Below, piece by piece: positions 37,769-49,355 of a stretch of DNA of 64,000 nucleotides. The position numbers and the translations under genes were made by a program. Location: positions 35,567,496-35,631,495 of the forward strand of contig CM068313.1 in assembly GCA_034766995.1 (NCBI GenBank), read 5' to 3'. The notes under the pieces are model-generated. The model had not been told where the DNA came from. It did no database searches and was given only the letters and a program-made list of their open reading frames with translations. This DNA is from Acanthacorydalis orientalis (taxonomy: Eukaryota > Arthropoda > Insecta > Megaloptera > Corydalidae). Every line of letters starts with the position of its first letter. The first letter of the stretch is position 1.

Positions 37769-38061
37769 GACAACTATATATGTTTTCATATAGTTCTCTT
37801 TTAATAACGTATGTGAAGTTGCAAGTTATTCCGCCATTAATTCTTCGTTTGACATTTGTGTCACCACAAGCGATTAATGTACGAACGGTAAAAATTAAAA
37901 CGAAAATAATAAATAAAAATTTTGTATATCTGTGCAAGAATCCGTTGTAGCCTTTATAATACTTTTTAATAAAATGTTGATTGATCATCCTTGAATATTA
38001 TAACATAATTGTTATAAGTGATAACTAAATTGCATTACTCAACACACTACACTATCACTCA

Positions 38062-38123
38062 CGGTAGTTAGATTCCATTGCAGTGTTATAATTTATAACA
38101 CTGCAATGGAATCCTGACTACCG
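38062..38123. repeat. Near-perfect 62-bp palindrome
   Basis: The left arm CGGTAGTTAG + ATTCCATTGCAGTGTTATAA is repeated inverted on the right with one mismatch and one extra base, and almost no loop. It would form a 30-bp hairpin or cruciform. It is not a TA repeat. It may be a fold-back element, a small-RNA hairpin or an assembly artefact. Confidence 0.85.
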
Positions 38124-38540
38124 AAGCGTCATGACACGAATGTAGGTATTATGATTACTAAGCTTTATTTAAGTCTGAGACGTCATAGAGGAATTATTTT
38201 TCACTGTTACATTCAGACATTTCTCCGTGGCTTTTTTTGTTGTTAAATTACGTTTAAAATTGTAAAGAATAATAATATCTTAGATGGTGAATGTTTTCTT
38301 ACTTTTATTAAATAAATGCTCAGCACATGTTAAAGAGAATCGCATAAAATTAGGTTTATGTGTACACAAAGAAATGAGATTTTGATTGGAAGATACTTAT
38401 ATGTATTTATTTACGTTATATTGTAGTGCGAAAAGTTTCCTAGTGTCTTACTTACTTGTATTAGTATTGATAAATATTAAATTTTGACATAGAATTACGT
38501 CTATAGTTTCATTAAAGGTTTCATTTTAGCATTGTGAGCG

Positions 38541-39075
38541 TTACCAAATGCTGTAACACAGGTTCACGCTCATTACGCCGTAACCGTTCAACCGATTCAT
38601 ATGTGATCAAAAGTGTTTAACAACTTAATGACTTCGGAACCTAAAATGCTTCATTTGTTAAAATCTGTTAATTAGAGATTCATTGAGCGGGGTGTCATGT
38701 TAGCCGCGAGAGCGTTACCATTTTCTGTAACGCACGTTTTGTGTTACCAAATGCTGTAACGTAGGTTCGCGCTCAGTACTCCTCAACCGTTCAACCGATT
38801 CACATGCGATCAAAAGTGTTTAACAGCTAAATGACTTCGGAACCTAAAAATGCTTCATTTGTTAAAATCCGTTAATTAGAGATGCATTAAGTAGGGTCTC
38901 ATGTTAGCGGTGGGAGCGTTACCATTTTCTGTGACGCACGTTCTGTGTTACCAAATGCTGTAACGTACGTTCACGCTCAGTACTCTTCAATCGTTCAACA
39001 GCCGTTCACAGCGGTTCAGCTAAATGACTTCAGAACCTAAAAATGTTTCATTCGTTAAAATCAATTAATTAGATT
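38541..39075. repeat. 203-bp tandem repeat array, about 2.5 copies
   Basis: Units begin at 38541, 38744 and 38948 with TTACCAAATGCTGTAAC and share blocks such as CAACCGTTCAACCGATTC and GACTTCGGAACCTAAAA. Unit boundaries contain the inverted repeats GCGTTAC...GTAACGC (loop CATTTTCT) and GTTAC...GTAAC. The third unit is truncated and diverges near 39000. The array is higher in GC than its surroundings. The sequence after it to about 39235 (AAAAGGCGAATATCTCGAAA) looks like part of the same unknown repeat. Confidence 0.85.
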
Positions 39076-39577
39076 AAAAGTTATGACCTTAAAAATGTGA
39101 ACGTCGATTTTCACGTTGTGTCATCATTAAAAGGCGAATATCTCGAAAACTCTTCATCGTACGATAAAAACTGAAACATGTGCGGGTAGAGCATTCAAAA
39201 CTCTGTAAGAGGAGCGCAGATTAATTTTTGTAATTTTAAAATTACAAATGAATAAAATTAAATGTTTAATTGTAATTAAAAGTTTTGTAAACCTATTATA
39301 CAATTTCAATAAATGTTCAATTTTTTTAAACAACTTATACCATTTTCACTTCTCTAACCCGACATACTTCTACGTTAACTCCTGCGCTTGTATACATTTA
39401 CAAGACCTATTTTTTTAGTTTATTTTTTTAAATTTATATGTTACACAAATTCATTTAAGAAACGAAATTATTTTCTTTTGTGCGTTGTTGTTACGAAAAA
39501 AAATAGTACTTTGATTTATAGTGGGTTATTTTATTACGATTATTCATTAATCAATTAGATCATATATCTGTATTCGT

Positions 39578-39582
<5 letters not shown>

Positions 39583-39662
<80 letters not shown>
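39583..39662. repeat. Split (TA)n microsatellite
   Basis: About 80 bp TA interrupted by CAA. Confidence 0.95.
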
Positions 39663-39666
<4 letters not shown>

Positions 39667-39689
39667 CTTGTGCACATTCATATTTACAC

Positions 39690-40110
39690 ACAAACAGAAC
39701 ACAATTCGTCGACTCTTTAGTCCACTGAAAACAATTGTTGAACCAGGTCGTATTATATTTCACAGAAAATAAATGAAAAAAAAAACACACATGAATTATT
39801 ACAATGCGGTGTGTAACTATGCCGGACACAATGATAAAAAAACAGTAAGAAAAAACGTGCTTTCTCGTCGCTGGCACACGCAGAACAAAAAAGCTACGAG
39901 CCATGTACAGTTACAGCAGCAGCATTCGTGCCGATCGCATATGTTGTTATTGTCTGTTTTAATAAATATTACTGTAGATCTACGTGACCGATTCTACTGT
40001 CAACGCGTTTTAATTACAAGCTTTTTGTGCACGGTTCGTACTTCTTCTTCCCTGTAATGAACTTTGACTCACGTTACGAGAAACACGCAGATGTTTGCAC
40101 GATGTGATTT
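39690..40110. promoter_or_regulatory. GC-elevated block of unknown nature
   Basis: The composition is more balanced than the flanks, with CpG-containing words (TCTCGTCGCTGGCACACGCA) and a CAGCAGCAG stretch. A plus-strand frame (39773-40057) is open but shows no family resemblance. It may be a regulatory block, a noncoding exon or an old repeat. Confidence 0.25.
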
Positions 40111-40502
40111 ATTTGGCGAAGTAATCAATTTCTAATTTGTTTCGATTCTTTTCGTGAAAATTGTCTTCTTCTCACGAATGTAACTGTGTCGACAATTACG
40201 AATTTAATCAGTTAGAAATAAGTTTCGTGTAGTTTTTTTGCGCGATATTAAATCTTTTTATTGTCCAGTTCTTGTAAGATAAACTAGACTTAAATAGTTT
40301 TGTTCAAGTTCGTTTAGTTTTATTCATCGATTTTTAATTTCATATTGTATAGTTGATATTAAAAAAAAATATTTTTGTTCAGTGTACACAGAAAAGTGTC
40401 TATTTGATTAGATTTGGGTTTTTAATTGAGTTTAATTTATTTATTGAACAAATATATTTATTTCTTAATTGTATACATCTACTGTGTTAAATTTGTTGTT
40501 AC

Positions 40503-41504
40503 AATTGAATCGGTCATTTCAAAAACTGCATAAGTCAAAGAATTTAAATTTTACATGATTCAATAAAAACTGCCTAACACAAAAATAATAAGATTTTTTA
40601 AAGATTTTCTCTGTTAATTTGTTTTTCCATGCCTTTAATTTGTTAGTTTCTTAATATTCACCCTCCTATGAAACCTTAATGTATAAAAAAAATCAAGGTA
40701 AATTGTTTTGAGTTATGTTGTTTTTGCACGGAATAGTATTAATTGCATATTTATTATGAGTCTTTATTAGAAAACATTATATTATAGCACACAAATATGT
40801 ATCTCGCTTGTAATCTAATATTTAGGTGCATAATCATATTCGTCATCGGATTCTAACAGCGTTCCTTCCATTTCTTCGGTTGGCCAGTTGAATATTTCGT
40901 CGTAAAATGCAGTGTGCTCCTTCAAGATGCTACCTATCTTTCACTTGTTTTAAATTGTCTATTTTTTTTATACTTTATCGAAATTTTCGATCCGTACACT
41001 TTCGCATACGGAAATGACATCACAAATGTAGTTTTTTTTTTAATAGCTCGAATGTACTTTTTGATGGACCATCTATGAATTTCTGAGTCTCTCCCAGGTT
41101 TATTAACATCGTATTGAAAGTTCATGTATGTTGAAGGAGCAAATGTTTTTTCTGGTTTTTCAGAACTCTTCTCCCATAAGATTTAGTTGATAAACAGTTT
41201 TTTTTGTGAAACGGAGGCCGCCATTTTTTAAATTGAAAATTCTTCTTAGTTAAATGTTATGCTGAATTGAGTAACAAAATTAACATATTCTTTGGCACAA
41301 CATATATACTATCATATTTTTGCACAGTTTTTTCAATAACTCCATAATTAGGCAAAAAATGACCAGGTTCGACAGATAAGCATAACGTGGATGATTTAAT
41401 TTTTATGCTGAATATGAGACTACCCTCAAGGATCTAATTTCACCAAAAAACACAATTTTAAACAAAATATGACTTGTGTAGTTTTTGAAATGACCGATTC
41501 AATT
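40503..41504. mobile_element. Unclassified 1-kb element with about 35-bp terminal inverted repeats
   Basis: The ends are inverted copies over about 35 bp: AATTGAATCGGTCATTTC followed by AAAAACT(G/A)CA(T/C)AAGTCA, with only two mismatches. The sequence AATT is at both outer edges and could be a 4-bp target duplication or part of the repeat. A minus-strand coding-like relic fills much of the inside (40815-41224). The ends do not match mariner, hAT or piggyBac types that I know, so I leave the superfamily open. Confidence 0.7.
40815..41224 (-). pseudogene. Coding relic inside the unclassified element
   Basis: From an ATG at 41224 (MAASVSQKKLFIN), two frameshifts link to EKSSEKPEKTFAPSTYMNFQ, a basic middle (RWSIKKYIRAIKKKTTFVMS, YAKVYGSKISIKYKKNRQFK) and an acidic end HTAFYDEIFNWPTEEMEGTL...SDDEYDYAPKY with a stop at 40815. 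The three pieces join smoothly if single bases are allowed, giving about 130 residues. The residue mix is that of a real protein. No DDE motif or known domain is seen. It may be a small accessory protein, the end of a transposase, or a captured host gene. Confidence 0.45.
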
Positions 41505-42755
41505 TTTTTTAGAAATCAAGATGACACAATATTTAACGAGATTTGTCATAGTAATTATCATATTTCAGGACGAAAACATGTGTTACTAAATTCAAAAAAA
41601 TTTATAGGGAAAAAGAAATACACGATCGTGTAATAATTAATATTTATTTATTCAAATATCATAAAATAAAAAAATGATTATTTAGGTATTTGAGATAAGA
41701 CTGAAGGTAAAAAAAAGAATCTATTGTAAGAAGTTTTTAATCTTGAAATAAACTCTGGTAAATATTGTTTGAAAATAAATCATTTAAATAATCCATATTT
41801 TGATAAGTGCTTTGTTTTAAGCAACTAGAAAAAATGTCAATAGAAAAAATTAGAACTTGACATGAGCTGATTCATTTAAATTAGTATACTTTTCTTTTTC
41901 CACTTTCTTATACATTGTTTTATTTTCTTACAATATGTTTTCTTTTTTACAGAAATTTTAAATAAAAAATATATATACTGGTTTTGCTCAGTCGTGCGAT
42001 TTAGATTTCAGAAATACAAAAAGGCATATAGTTTAGATTTATGATTTCAATTTAAGAGTGATTTGTAAGATTATTTTTAATTAATGGAAAATCGGTAAAA
42101 TGTTGTCGAAAAGCTAGAAAATTATATAACTAACTAAATTTTATTCCGTTTAAAGAATATTGCATTTTCAATTGTGTTTAAATAAAGATACATTCTTTTC
42201 TGACAGTTTAATTTTAGTAAATAAATAAATGAAATTTATATAAATGAACAATATTATTTTTTTTTATTAGAATTTATATTTTTTATTTTTCTTTAAGTTT
42301 TATTATTTGTCTATATAGAAAGAATGTACAATATATTGTAAATTTTAAGAATAGAGTTCAGAATTTCTCTCAAAAAATATAAATTAAATCAAAATCAATT
42401 GAAATTTGAATATATTATTGAGATATTAGTTTTACACTGAGTAATATAATTTATATAATTTGATGAATTTATATGAAGTTTTTTTTTAAGAGTTCAATAT
42501 CTATATAGATATTTTTCAAGATATTACTACGAAATTTACCTCGGGTTTCCCAAATGCAATATAAAGACAATTATTTTGCCATAAGTACGGACGAAAACCG
42601 GGACTGTGAAATAGTGAATACACTTTAGTGTATATAAGACAAAGATAGCTCATTTTGATTAAGTAATGCTGTATTTAAAACTCAATTTTAAAATTATATC
42701 ATTTATCTTTTTGTTGTATTTGCATAGAAATTTTCTTAAGTTATTGTTTTCTCTA

Positions 42756-42759
<4 letters not shown>

Positions 42760-42831
<72 letters not shown>
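42760..42831. repeat. (TA)n microsatellite
   Basis: Pure TA, about 72 bp. Confidence 0.95.
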
Positions 42832-42834
<3 letters not shown>

Positions 42835-44357
42835 TAAGAACAATTGTGGCTTTGAAGTTAGTTTTTATATTAAAGTGAGTTTGTTACGGTGTATTCTCTT
42901 TCTTACGTTGTATAAATGTAAGTTTTCTGTTATAGACAAATCTAAATCTAATTTAAGTCTTGTAAATAAAATATAAAGTAAATTTCTTTCATATATAAGA
43001 TGCTTTTAGATTTGGTTAGAAATGTATGGTTACTTTCTTTCTTATTTTTAAAATAAATGTTGTAGAGCATTGAGATCTAACCTGTATTACCATTGAATAT
43101 ATTTTTTATAGTTATATTTATTTTCATGAAATTGTTTATAATCTGATATTCGAAATTAGTATGTTTTAATTGACGAATGTGATTTATTGAGAAATATCTT
43201 TTAATACCAATAATATTTTATTTATTATTGATGACTGTTATTTATTTAACTCAAAAGAGATTGATGCAATAATATACAACATATGAATATATTTCAAGTA
43301 AATAGGAATTGTTTATTTTTAGAATGCATTTAATATTTATAAATAAGTTATTGAAACGATTTTCTTAATAATTAATATCGAATTAGTTGTGTTTTCGGAT
43401 TTTATAAAGAAATCCTTCAGAACACTCATGCTTAGATTTTTAATTCGTCAGTTTGTGCTATGGCTAGTTATATTTAATAATTTTTTTGAAATCGTTTTTA
43501 TCAATCTTTTCGACACCAATTTTATTTGCTATCGATACATTGTTATTTGTGATATTCTGAATGTTTTTTACATGAGAAGAATCTTTAATTGTCTTTGCGC
43601 ATATTGATAACACTAAACAGTATTTATCGTAGTCTGTTCAATGTCATTTCAAACTGATTAAGTGTGTGTATACCGTTTTTATATCACACTTTTTCTATCT
43701 AGTGTAAATGTAAAAACAACGAATGAAAACTGCATACTGGTCAAAGTATAAATCGGTAATTCACCGTTTTCGCTACGTTGCTAATCCTTGTAAGCAAAAA
43801 ATCTAATTGTATTTATAAATTACGAAAAACAACAATGTGGTAGACAAGTATATTTTACATGTGATACACACATTTTATTTTAATACCAGGTACCAATGTA
43901 TGTGTATAAATATGCATCACATATATTATCATTTCCACAGAGTTACTGTGTCTATTTAGGATTTGTTACTTAGATTTTAGCAATTGGTTAATTTTATTAA
44001 AACTATTTGAATTAAGATCTACATTACTTCAGACAAGAAAAGTTCAGAGAAAAAAAGACTATAAATGTCTATGTTCTATTTTGACAACATTATTAAGAAG
44101 TTATCGCTAGCATAGAAAAAGAAACAAAATAAAACAATAAATTCGACGTTTGTGGTCAAGATATGGTGGTTTAAGGTTTGAGGTGTAGCTTAAGGAATGA
44201 TATAAAAATTCAGAATGTGTTAAGTGACGTTTTCTTTATCAGTAAATACCTAGAGAGTGTCAGCAAAAAAATGTTTTTTTCTTTAATTTATTTTGATGTA
44301 TTCCTAATTAAAAATTATTATTTTTTACCAAAAATATTTATACATTATTTATATTTG

Positions 44358-44359
<2 letters not shown>

Positions 44360-44402
<43 letters not shown>
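44360..44402. repeat. (TA)n microsatellite
   Basis: Pure TA, 42 bp. Confidence 0.95.
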
Positions 44403-44406
<4 letters not shown>

Positions 44407-45404
44407 ATCATAATTAATTACTATAGTTGAATAGATAAATGTACATTTGTGTATGTGTAATAGTAGTTTTATGACTCGACTAATGAAGTCTTCAGTTGCA
44501 CACTTAATTGTAATTTATTGTTGTTGAAAATAAATTCGATGAAATATTTTCCGTTTGCACTGTGTAGTGGTAGGATATTAGTAATTGACTGGTGTCACGC
44601 CTGGTTAAACGTAACTACTTTATGTAATCAAAGTAATTTCATGCAACGACCTTCATTTACCTGGGAGATTAATTATGTGTGAACACGTGAAACAACTTCG
44701 ACTCTTGTCTCCTCATAACATATTTCGAGATTAAAATATCTGTTGATATGTGTTCGAGATACGATTTAATATACTGTATTATGGGTGTGTATGTGTCTTT
44801 AATTATTCTGATTTATTTGTACGTATATTCACATGTAGGATGTACGTGTATGAAAATTGTTCAGTGATATGAAATTAAAAAAACGCCATTGAAAACTAGT
44901 CGTTTTGTATAAATCAACTGATTTTTCAATATCTAAAAGTTATTTTTTGATATTTATTTGTTTTATTTTTGAATTTACGGCTTTTAAAAAATTGTTCAGT
45001 GTTTTGAAAGCCTTATTTTTTATGGAACAGATAAGAAGTAAAATGAAAATGATATAAAGATAACTATTAAAAATTAATCGACATTATTTGCTTTGTATTC
45101 AGAAAACAAAGCTGCTACTAAAACAAATATATCGTGTTTGAAAAAATGTTAAACTTATTTTTTTTAAGATTTCTAAACATTGCTTCTTATTTATTCGAAA
45201 AAAATATCAGCCTACAAATACGAAAATATTACGAAGGAATAAAAAAATATTATATAAAATAAAGTCAACAAATTCAGTCCTAACAATAGACTTTTTTAAA
45301 ACGTAATTTTGATGTGTGATATTATTACATCTGATTTTGTATGAGTAGGAATAAAAGTATATATTTGCACATTTTATTTTTGAATACATTATAAAGTTAT
45401 TATA

Positions 45405-45850
45405 TTAGGTTGGCAGGAAAATAATTGCGGTGTATGACCTTCAAATTTATATAAATTTTTCCATTTGGGGTCCAGAACTGTTGGATGACTAACGCCTAAC
45501 TTTTGTGTAAGTTTTCGAATTATTGTGCGTGGTTCTGATTCAACTAACGCTTTCAGTTGGTCGTTATGAACTGAAAAGGACGCCCGTAATCTTTTTCATC
45601 TTCAAGGCTCTCGTCCCTAGTACGAAATTTTTGGAATCACCACCATCGTACGTTCCTTAACAGTACCCACACCAAAAGTATTGTTTAGTTTATAAGCAGT
45701 TTCTGCTGCTTTACTACCCGTTTTGAAATTATACAAAAAATGATCTTATTTGGTTTTTTTCCATCTTTAATTCAATAGTCCAGTTTGAAGCAAAATTAAT
45801 AATAAAACCAAAGTCGATGTTACCAAATGTCATTTTCCTTATCAATCTAA
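45405..45850 (-). mobile_element. Internally deleted mariner, copy 2
   Basis: Same family as 23142-23695 but in opposite orientation. Ends are TTAGGTTGGCAGGAAAATAA and TTAGATTGATAAGGAAAATG, each next to TA. On the minus strand the relic starts MEKNQIRSFF near 45764, then NFKTGSKAAETAYKLNNTFG and VGTVKERT, and near the left end GVSHPTVLD, after which the catalytic region is deleted. The deletion end point differs from copy 1, so the two copies were shortened independently. Confidence 0.85.
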
Positions 45851-46455
45851 TAGGATTAATTATGAAATTAGGACCTTTTTATTATAGTTAAAGACATAAT
45901 AAGTGACGAACTTTTATATTATTAAACCGTTTTTTTTATTATTTGCATCATTATTTAAATCAAAAAACAATGTTGAATTTCTTTTAAACAAACTATAGAA
46001 GCAAAAAGCAAAGTAGTAAAAAATTGGTATATTGAAAATGTAAAAGATGTTTTAAAGAAAACCATCACGTGTAAATTAAATATAAGTATATTTATATATT
46101 TGTATTTGTCATCGAAAGTAATTTACCAAAAATACTTTTTAATTCAATAATTTTAATATGTATTCTTTTTTCACAAACAATTATGAAATTAATCGTACAT
46201 TTGAGAATAAAAAGTGGGTATAATATTTGATTGATTGAAAAACATTAAGAAAATTTTAGTATCATAATATTTCTTTTAGTAGTTTATAAAATGTAATATA
46301 TATACACACATACATACATACATATACATATAACAACTGTGTATATTTAAGATGTCTGTATTTTTTTATATATTTAGATATTCTGGTGGTAATTTCATAA
46401 TTTCCAAAACATAAACTCTGAAAGTATTCTCTAAAGATCTTTTTGAGTAATAACA

Positions 46456-46457
<2 letters not shown>

Positions 46458-46503
<46 letters not shown>
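46458..46503. repeat. (TA)n microsatellite
   Basis: Pure TA, 46 bp. Confidence 0.95.
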
Positions 46504-46508
<5 letters not shown>

Positions 46509-47117
46509 TTCCAGTAAGTTTCTGCCATATACAATGATAGGAGTAGTTCAACATTTTTTTTGTAACCATATCCATAGGAAATAGGAAGTCAGTACGAACG
46601 AGATAAGTAATTATTGAATCATCAAGTGATATATTAGTTGATGTGTACTTGTTATTTTACAAAATGTTAAAGATTGAAAGTAAAATATTACATGTCGTTA
46701 TACATCAAGAAATAAATATATCTAAAGAGATTAAATAATCATTTGTTTTAATTTCAATTTAATAAAAAAAATCTATTGTTTTTGAATTTGATAAACTCAT
46801 TAATTAAGAATATCATTTGATATTCGAATAATTTAAAGGAAAAGTAATATTTTACATAAACAAATATTTAGTGTCATGATTTATATTCTAGTGTGTGTTG
46901 GTATGAGTACTGTAAAAAATAACTTAACTAGTTGATGATATAGTTTAAAGTGTATGTCATGAAATTGTCACCTTCTGTTTTATTGGAGTGTTACGGAATT
47001 ATTAATACAAAAAATGTTTAATTACCAGTAGTGTTCATTATTCTTTCTTATTTATATTTAGTTACAGTGATTGTTAAATTCAATAATATTTCCACGGTTT
47101 TTAGACATAGTATACAT

Positions 47118-47121
<4 letters not shown>

Positions 47122-47167
<46 letters not shown>
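47122..47167. repeat. (TA)n microsatellite
   Basis: Pure TA, 46 bp. Confidence 0.95.
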
Positions 47168-47171
<4 letters not shown>

Positions 47172-48024
47172 CTTTTAATTTTAAAAGATATATTTTTTGT
47201 ATTGTTATAAAATGGCGTAGTTTTCTTATTTGTGAATGGTATGTAATGGTGGAGTTCCCTATAATTTTTCATAGCTGTTTTATTTACTTTCTTTTACGAT
47301 TTCTTGGTCGATATCGATGTATTATACAATTTTAATTTCTGCTAAGCTTAAATAATTTGCTTTTTATGTAAATAATTTAAATAAGATGACAAGTCTGAAT
47401 TACACTTCTTAACGTAGGGTTCGTTAAAAAGATTGGCAGCTTTGAAATTAATTTATTAACAATTTATATACGTTGTCCTGTTGATCTTCCCTCTTTTGGA
47501 TTAGCTAAGTGTCTGTTCTCCGTTGCTAGTACGACACGAGTGCCACTTGGGTAAATGTTAAAGACTGATACAAGTCTTCAGCAGTAAGATCTTCCAAAAT
47601 GATGAAGAAAAATAGGACAATGCACTAATGGGATCATAGTTATAAAAGTCAAAAATTTTAAATACATTTTCTGTAATTATAATGTATAAGTATTCTTAAT
47701 ATAGGCGTTAGTCACATTTTTCTTATTAATTATTTTCTGTTTATAATTGCAAATACGGTCTTTAATTCTCCATTAATTTTCGGGTTTCGGTTAATTTTAA
47801 ATTAAATGTTGTAGATTCTGAAGATAACAAAGGCTGTCATTATTCTTTTTGTACTGCTTATTCACTGTCACTACGTTTAATATATTTTTAGTCACAGTTT
47901 GTTAGTTGAATTGTAAAAATAATTTACTTACTTGAGATTAGACAATTATTTATTGGTTATAAACAATTAGAGTGTATTTATTTATGATGATGTTTCAAAG
48001 TATAAAAAGTTGACAAGCGTTCCA

Positions 48025-48025
<1 letters not shown>

Positions 48026-48082
<57 letters not shown>
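48026..48082. repeat. (TA)n(CA)n microsatellite
   Basis: 40 bp TA followed by about 16 bp CA. Confidence 0.95.
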
Positions 48083-48418
48083 GTACATACCCACATACAG
48101 CACTTTAAAAAATCGTACGATCATACCGGACACAATTTATTTTGGTTTACTTTCGTTCCTCAGATTTCAATTCATTTTTGTGTTTTTCTACGTTTCTATG
48201 TGGGTGTGTTTATTTAATGTGTTAGTGCGTCTTATGCGTTTGTTTTAGTTTATCAACATGCCAGAGACAAAATTTATTATACACTTCTTAGGTTTTAACA
48301 ACAACGTACCATAACATCAAAGACATTTTGCTCGGTAAGTTTTTACGATGTACATCTTCTGTCGGTATAGAGAAAATTTACTTTTACATATTCTTTTTAC
48401 TTAAATATATATACGGCT

Positions 48419-48478
<60 letters not shown>
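48419..48478. repeat. (TA)n microsatellite
   Basis: Pure TA, about 58 bp. Confidence 0.95.
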
Positions 48479-48484
<6 letters not shown>

Positions 48485-48848
48485 TGTATAAATAAATTTT
48501 TTCCCCTTGTAAATATATTTCATATTGAAAGGGTATCTACAAATAAATAATACATGTTCAGAATTTAGAATTCAGAAAAGAACTTTTTAAATTTTTTTAT
48601 GTTATTTGGAATAAAAAATTGTAATAAAACACAGTTAAATGTTTTATTATTCACTTTTTTATTATTATTTTTTAGAACTTTTTTTGTTCTAGTAATCTAT
48701 TTCACTAACTCTATTTTTATATATATATATCTTAATCAGAAAATATTTTTTTATATACATCATGCGTGTATAATATTGTATTATACAAATGTTTTTCAAA
48801 TAATAATTAGTTGAATTTAATAAAAATATAATAAAAAGGCGTATTGTT

Positions 48849-48849
<1 letters not shown>

Positions 48850-48920
<71 letters not shown>
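48850..48920. repeat. (TA)n microsatellite left of element with CAGTGGCG-type ends
   Basis: About 70 bp TA that ends exactly at the left end of the element at 48921. Confidence 0.95.
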
Positions 48921-48925
<5 letters not shown>

Positions 48926-49263
48926 GTGCACACAGTGGGTGGGAGCAAGGGACCTTGGCACCTCCCAAAAGAAAAGGAGAAAAAACGCTAGAAACTATAC
49001 AAAGTAATCGTGCGAAAATGCTCCTATATACACAGAGAAATTAATGTAATCCCCTATCACTATTCCCCATATATATACAGAGAGATTAATGTAACTACGA
49101 CTGAAGTAATTTAAGAGCTTTGTAAAAAGAAAAAAATATTGGATTTTATTCCTTAAATATTTTTTTATAATCACCTAATGAATTTTATTGAATTCACATT
49201 TAACATTTTTTTATCTGATCAACTTGACCCTTCTCCCCAGATTAAATTCTGAGTGCGCCACTG
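48921..49263. mobile_element. Non-autonomous element with CAGTGGCG-type ends, copy 1
   Basis: 343 bp closely related to 63278-63603. Ends are TAGTGGTGCAC and, inverted, CAGTGGCGCAC. Inside, a short motif ACAGAGRGATTAATGTAA occurs twice. It lies exactly between two long TA tracts. The ends resemble those of hAT-like elements, for which an 8-bp duplication (TATATATA/TATGTATA here) would fit. No coding capacity is seen. Confidence 0.75.
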
Positions 49264-49264
<1 letters not shown>

Positions 49265-49337
<73 letters not shown>

Positions 49338-49355
49338 TATGTGTGTGTGTGTGTA
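49265..49355. repeat. (TA)n(TG)n microsatellite
   Basis: About 70 bp TA then a TG run, starting right at the end of the preceding element. Confidence 0.95.

Noticed and set aside
38541..39075. CRISPR array
   Set aside because: The repeat unit is 203 bp with no spacer structure, in a eukaryotic intron; it is an ordinary tandem repeat.
43389..43607. 72-residue hydrophobic ORF and similar ORFs at 715 to 20626 and 48599-48814
   Set aside because: Phe/Ile/Leu/Tyr-rich translations are what random AT-rich DNA gives; no splice context, motif or family resemblance.
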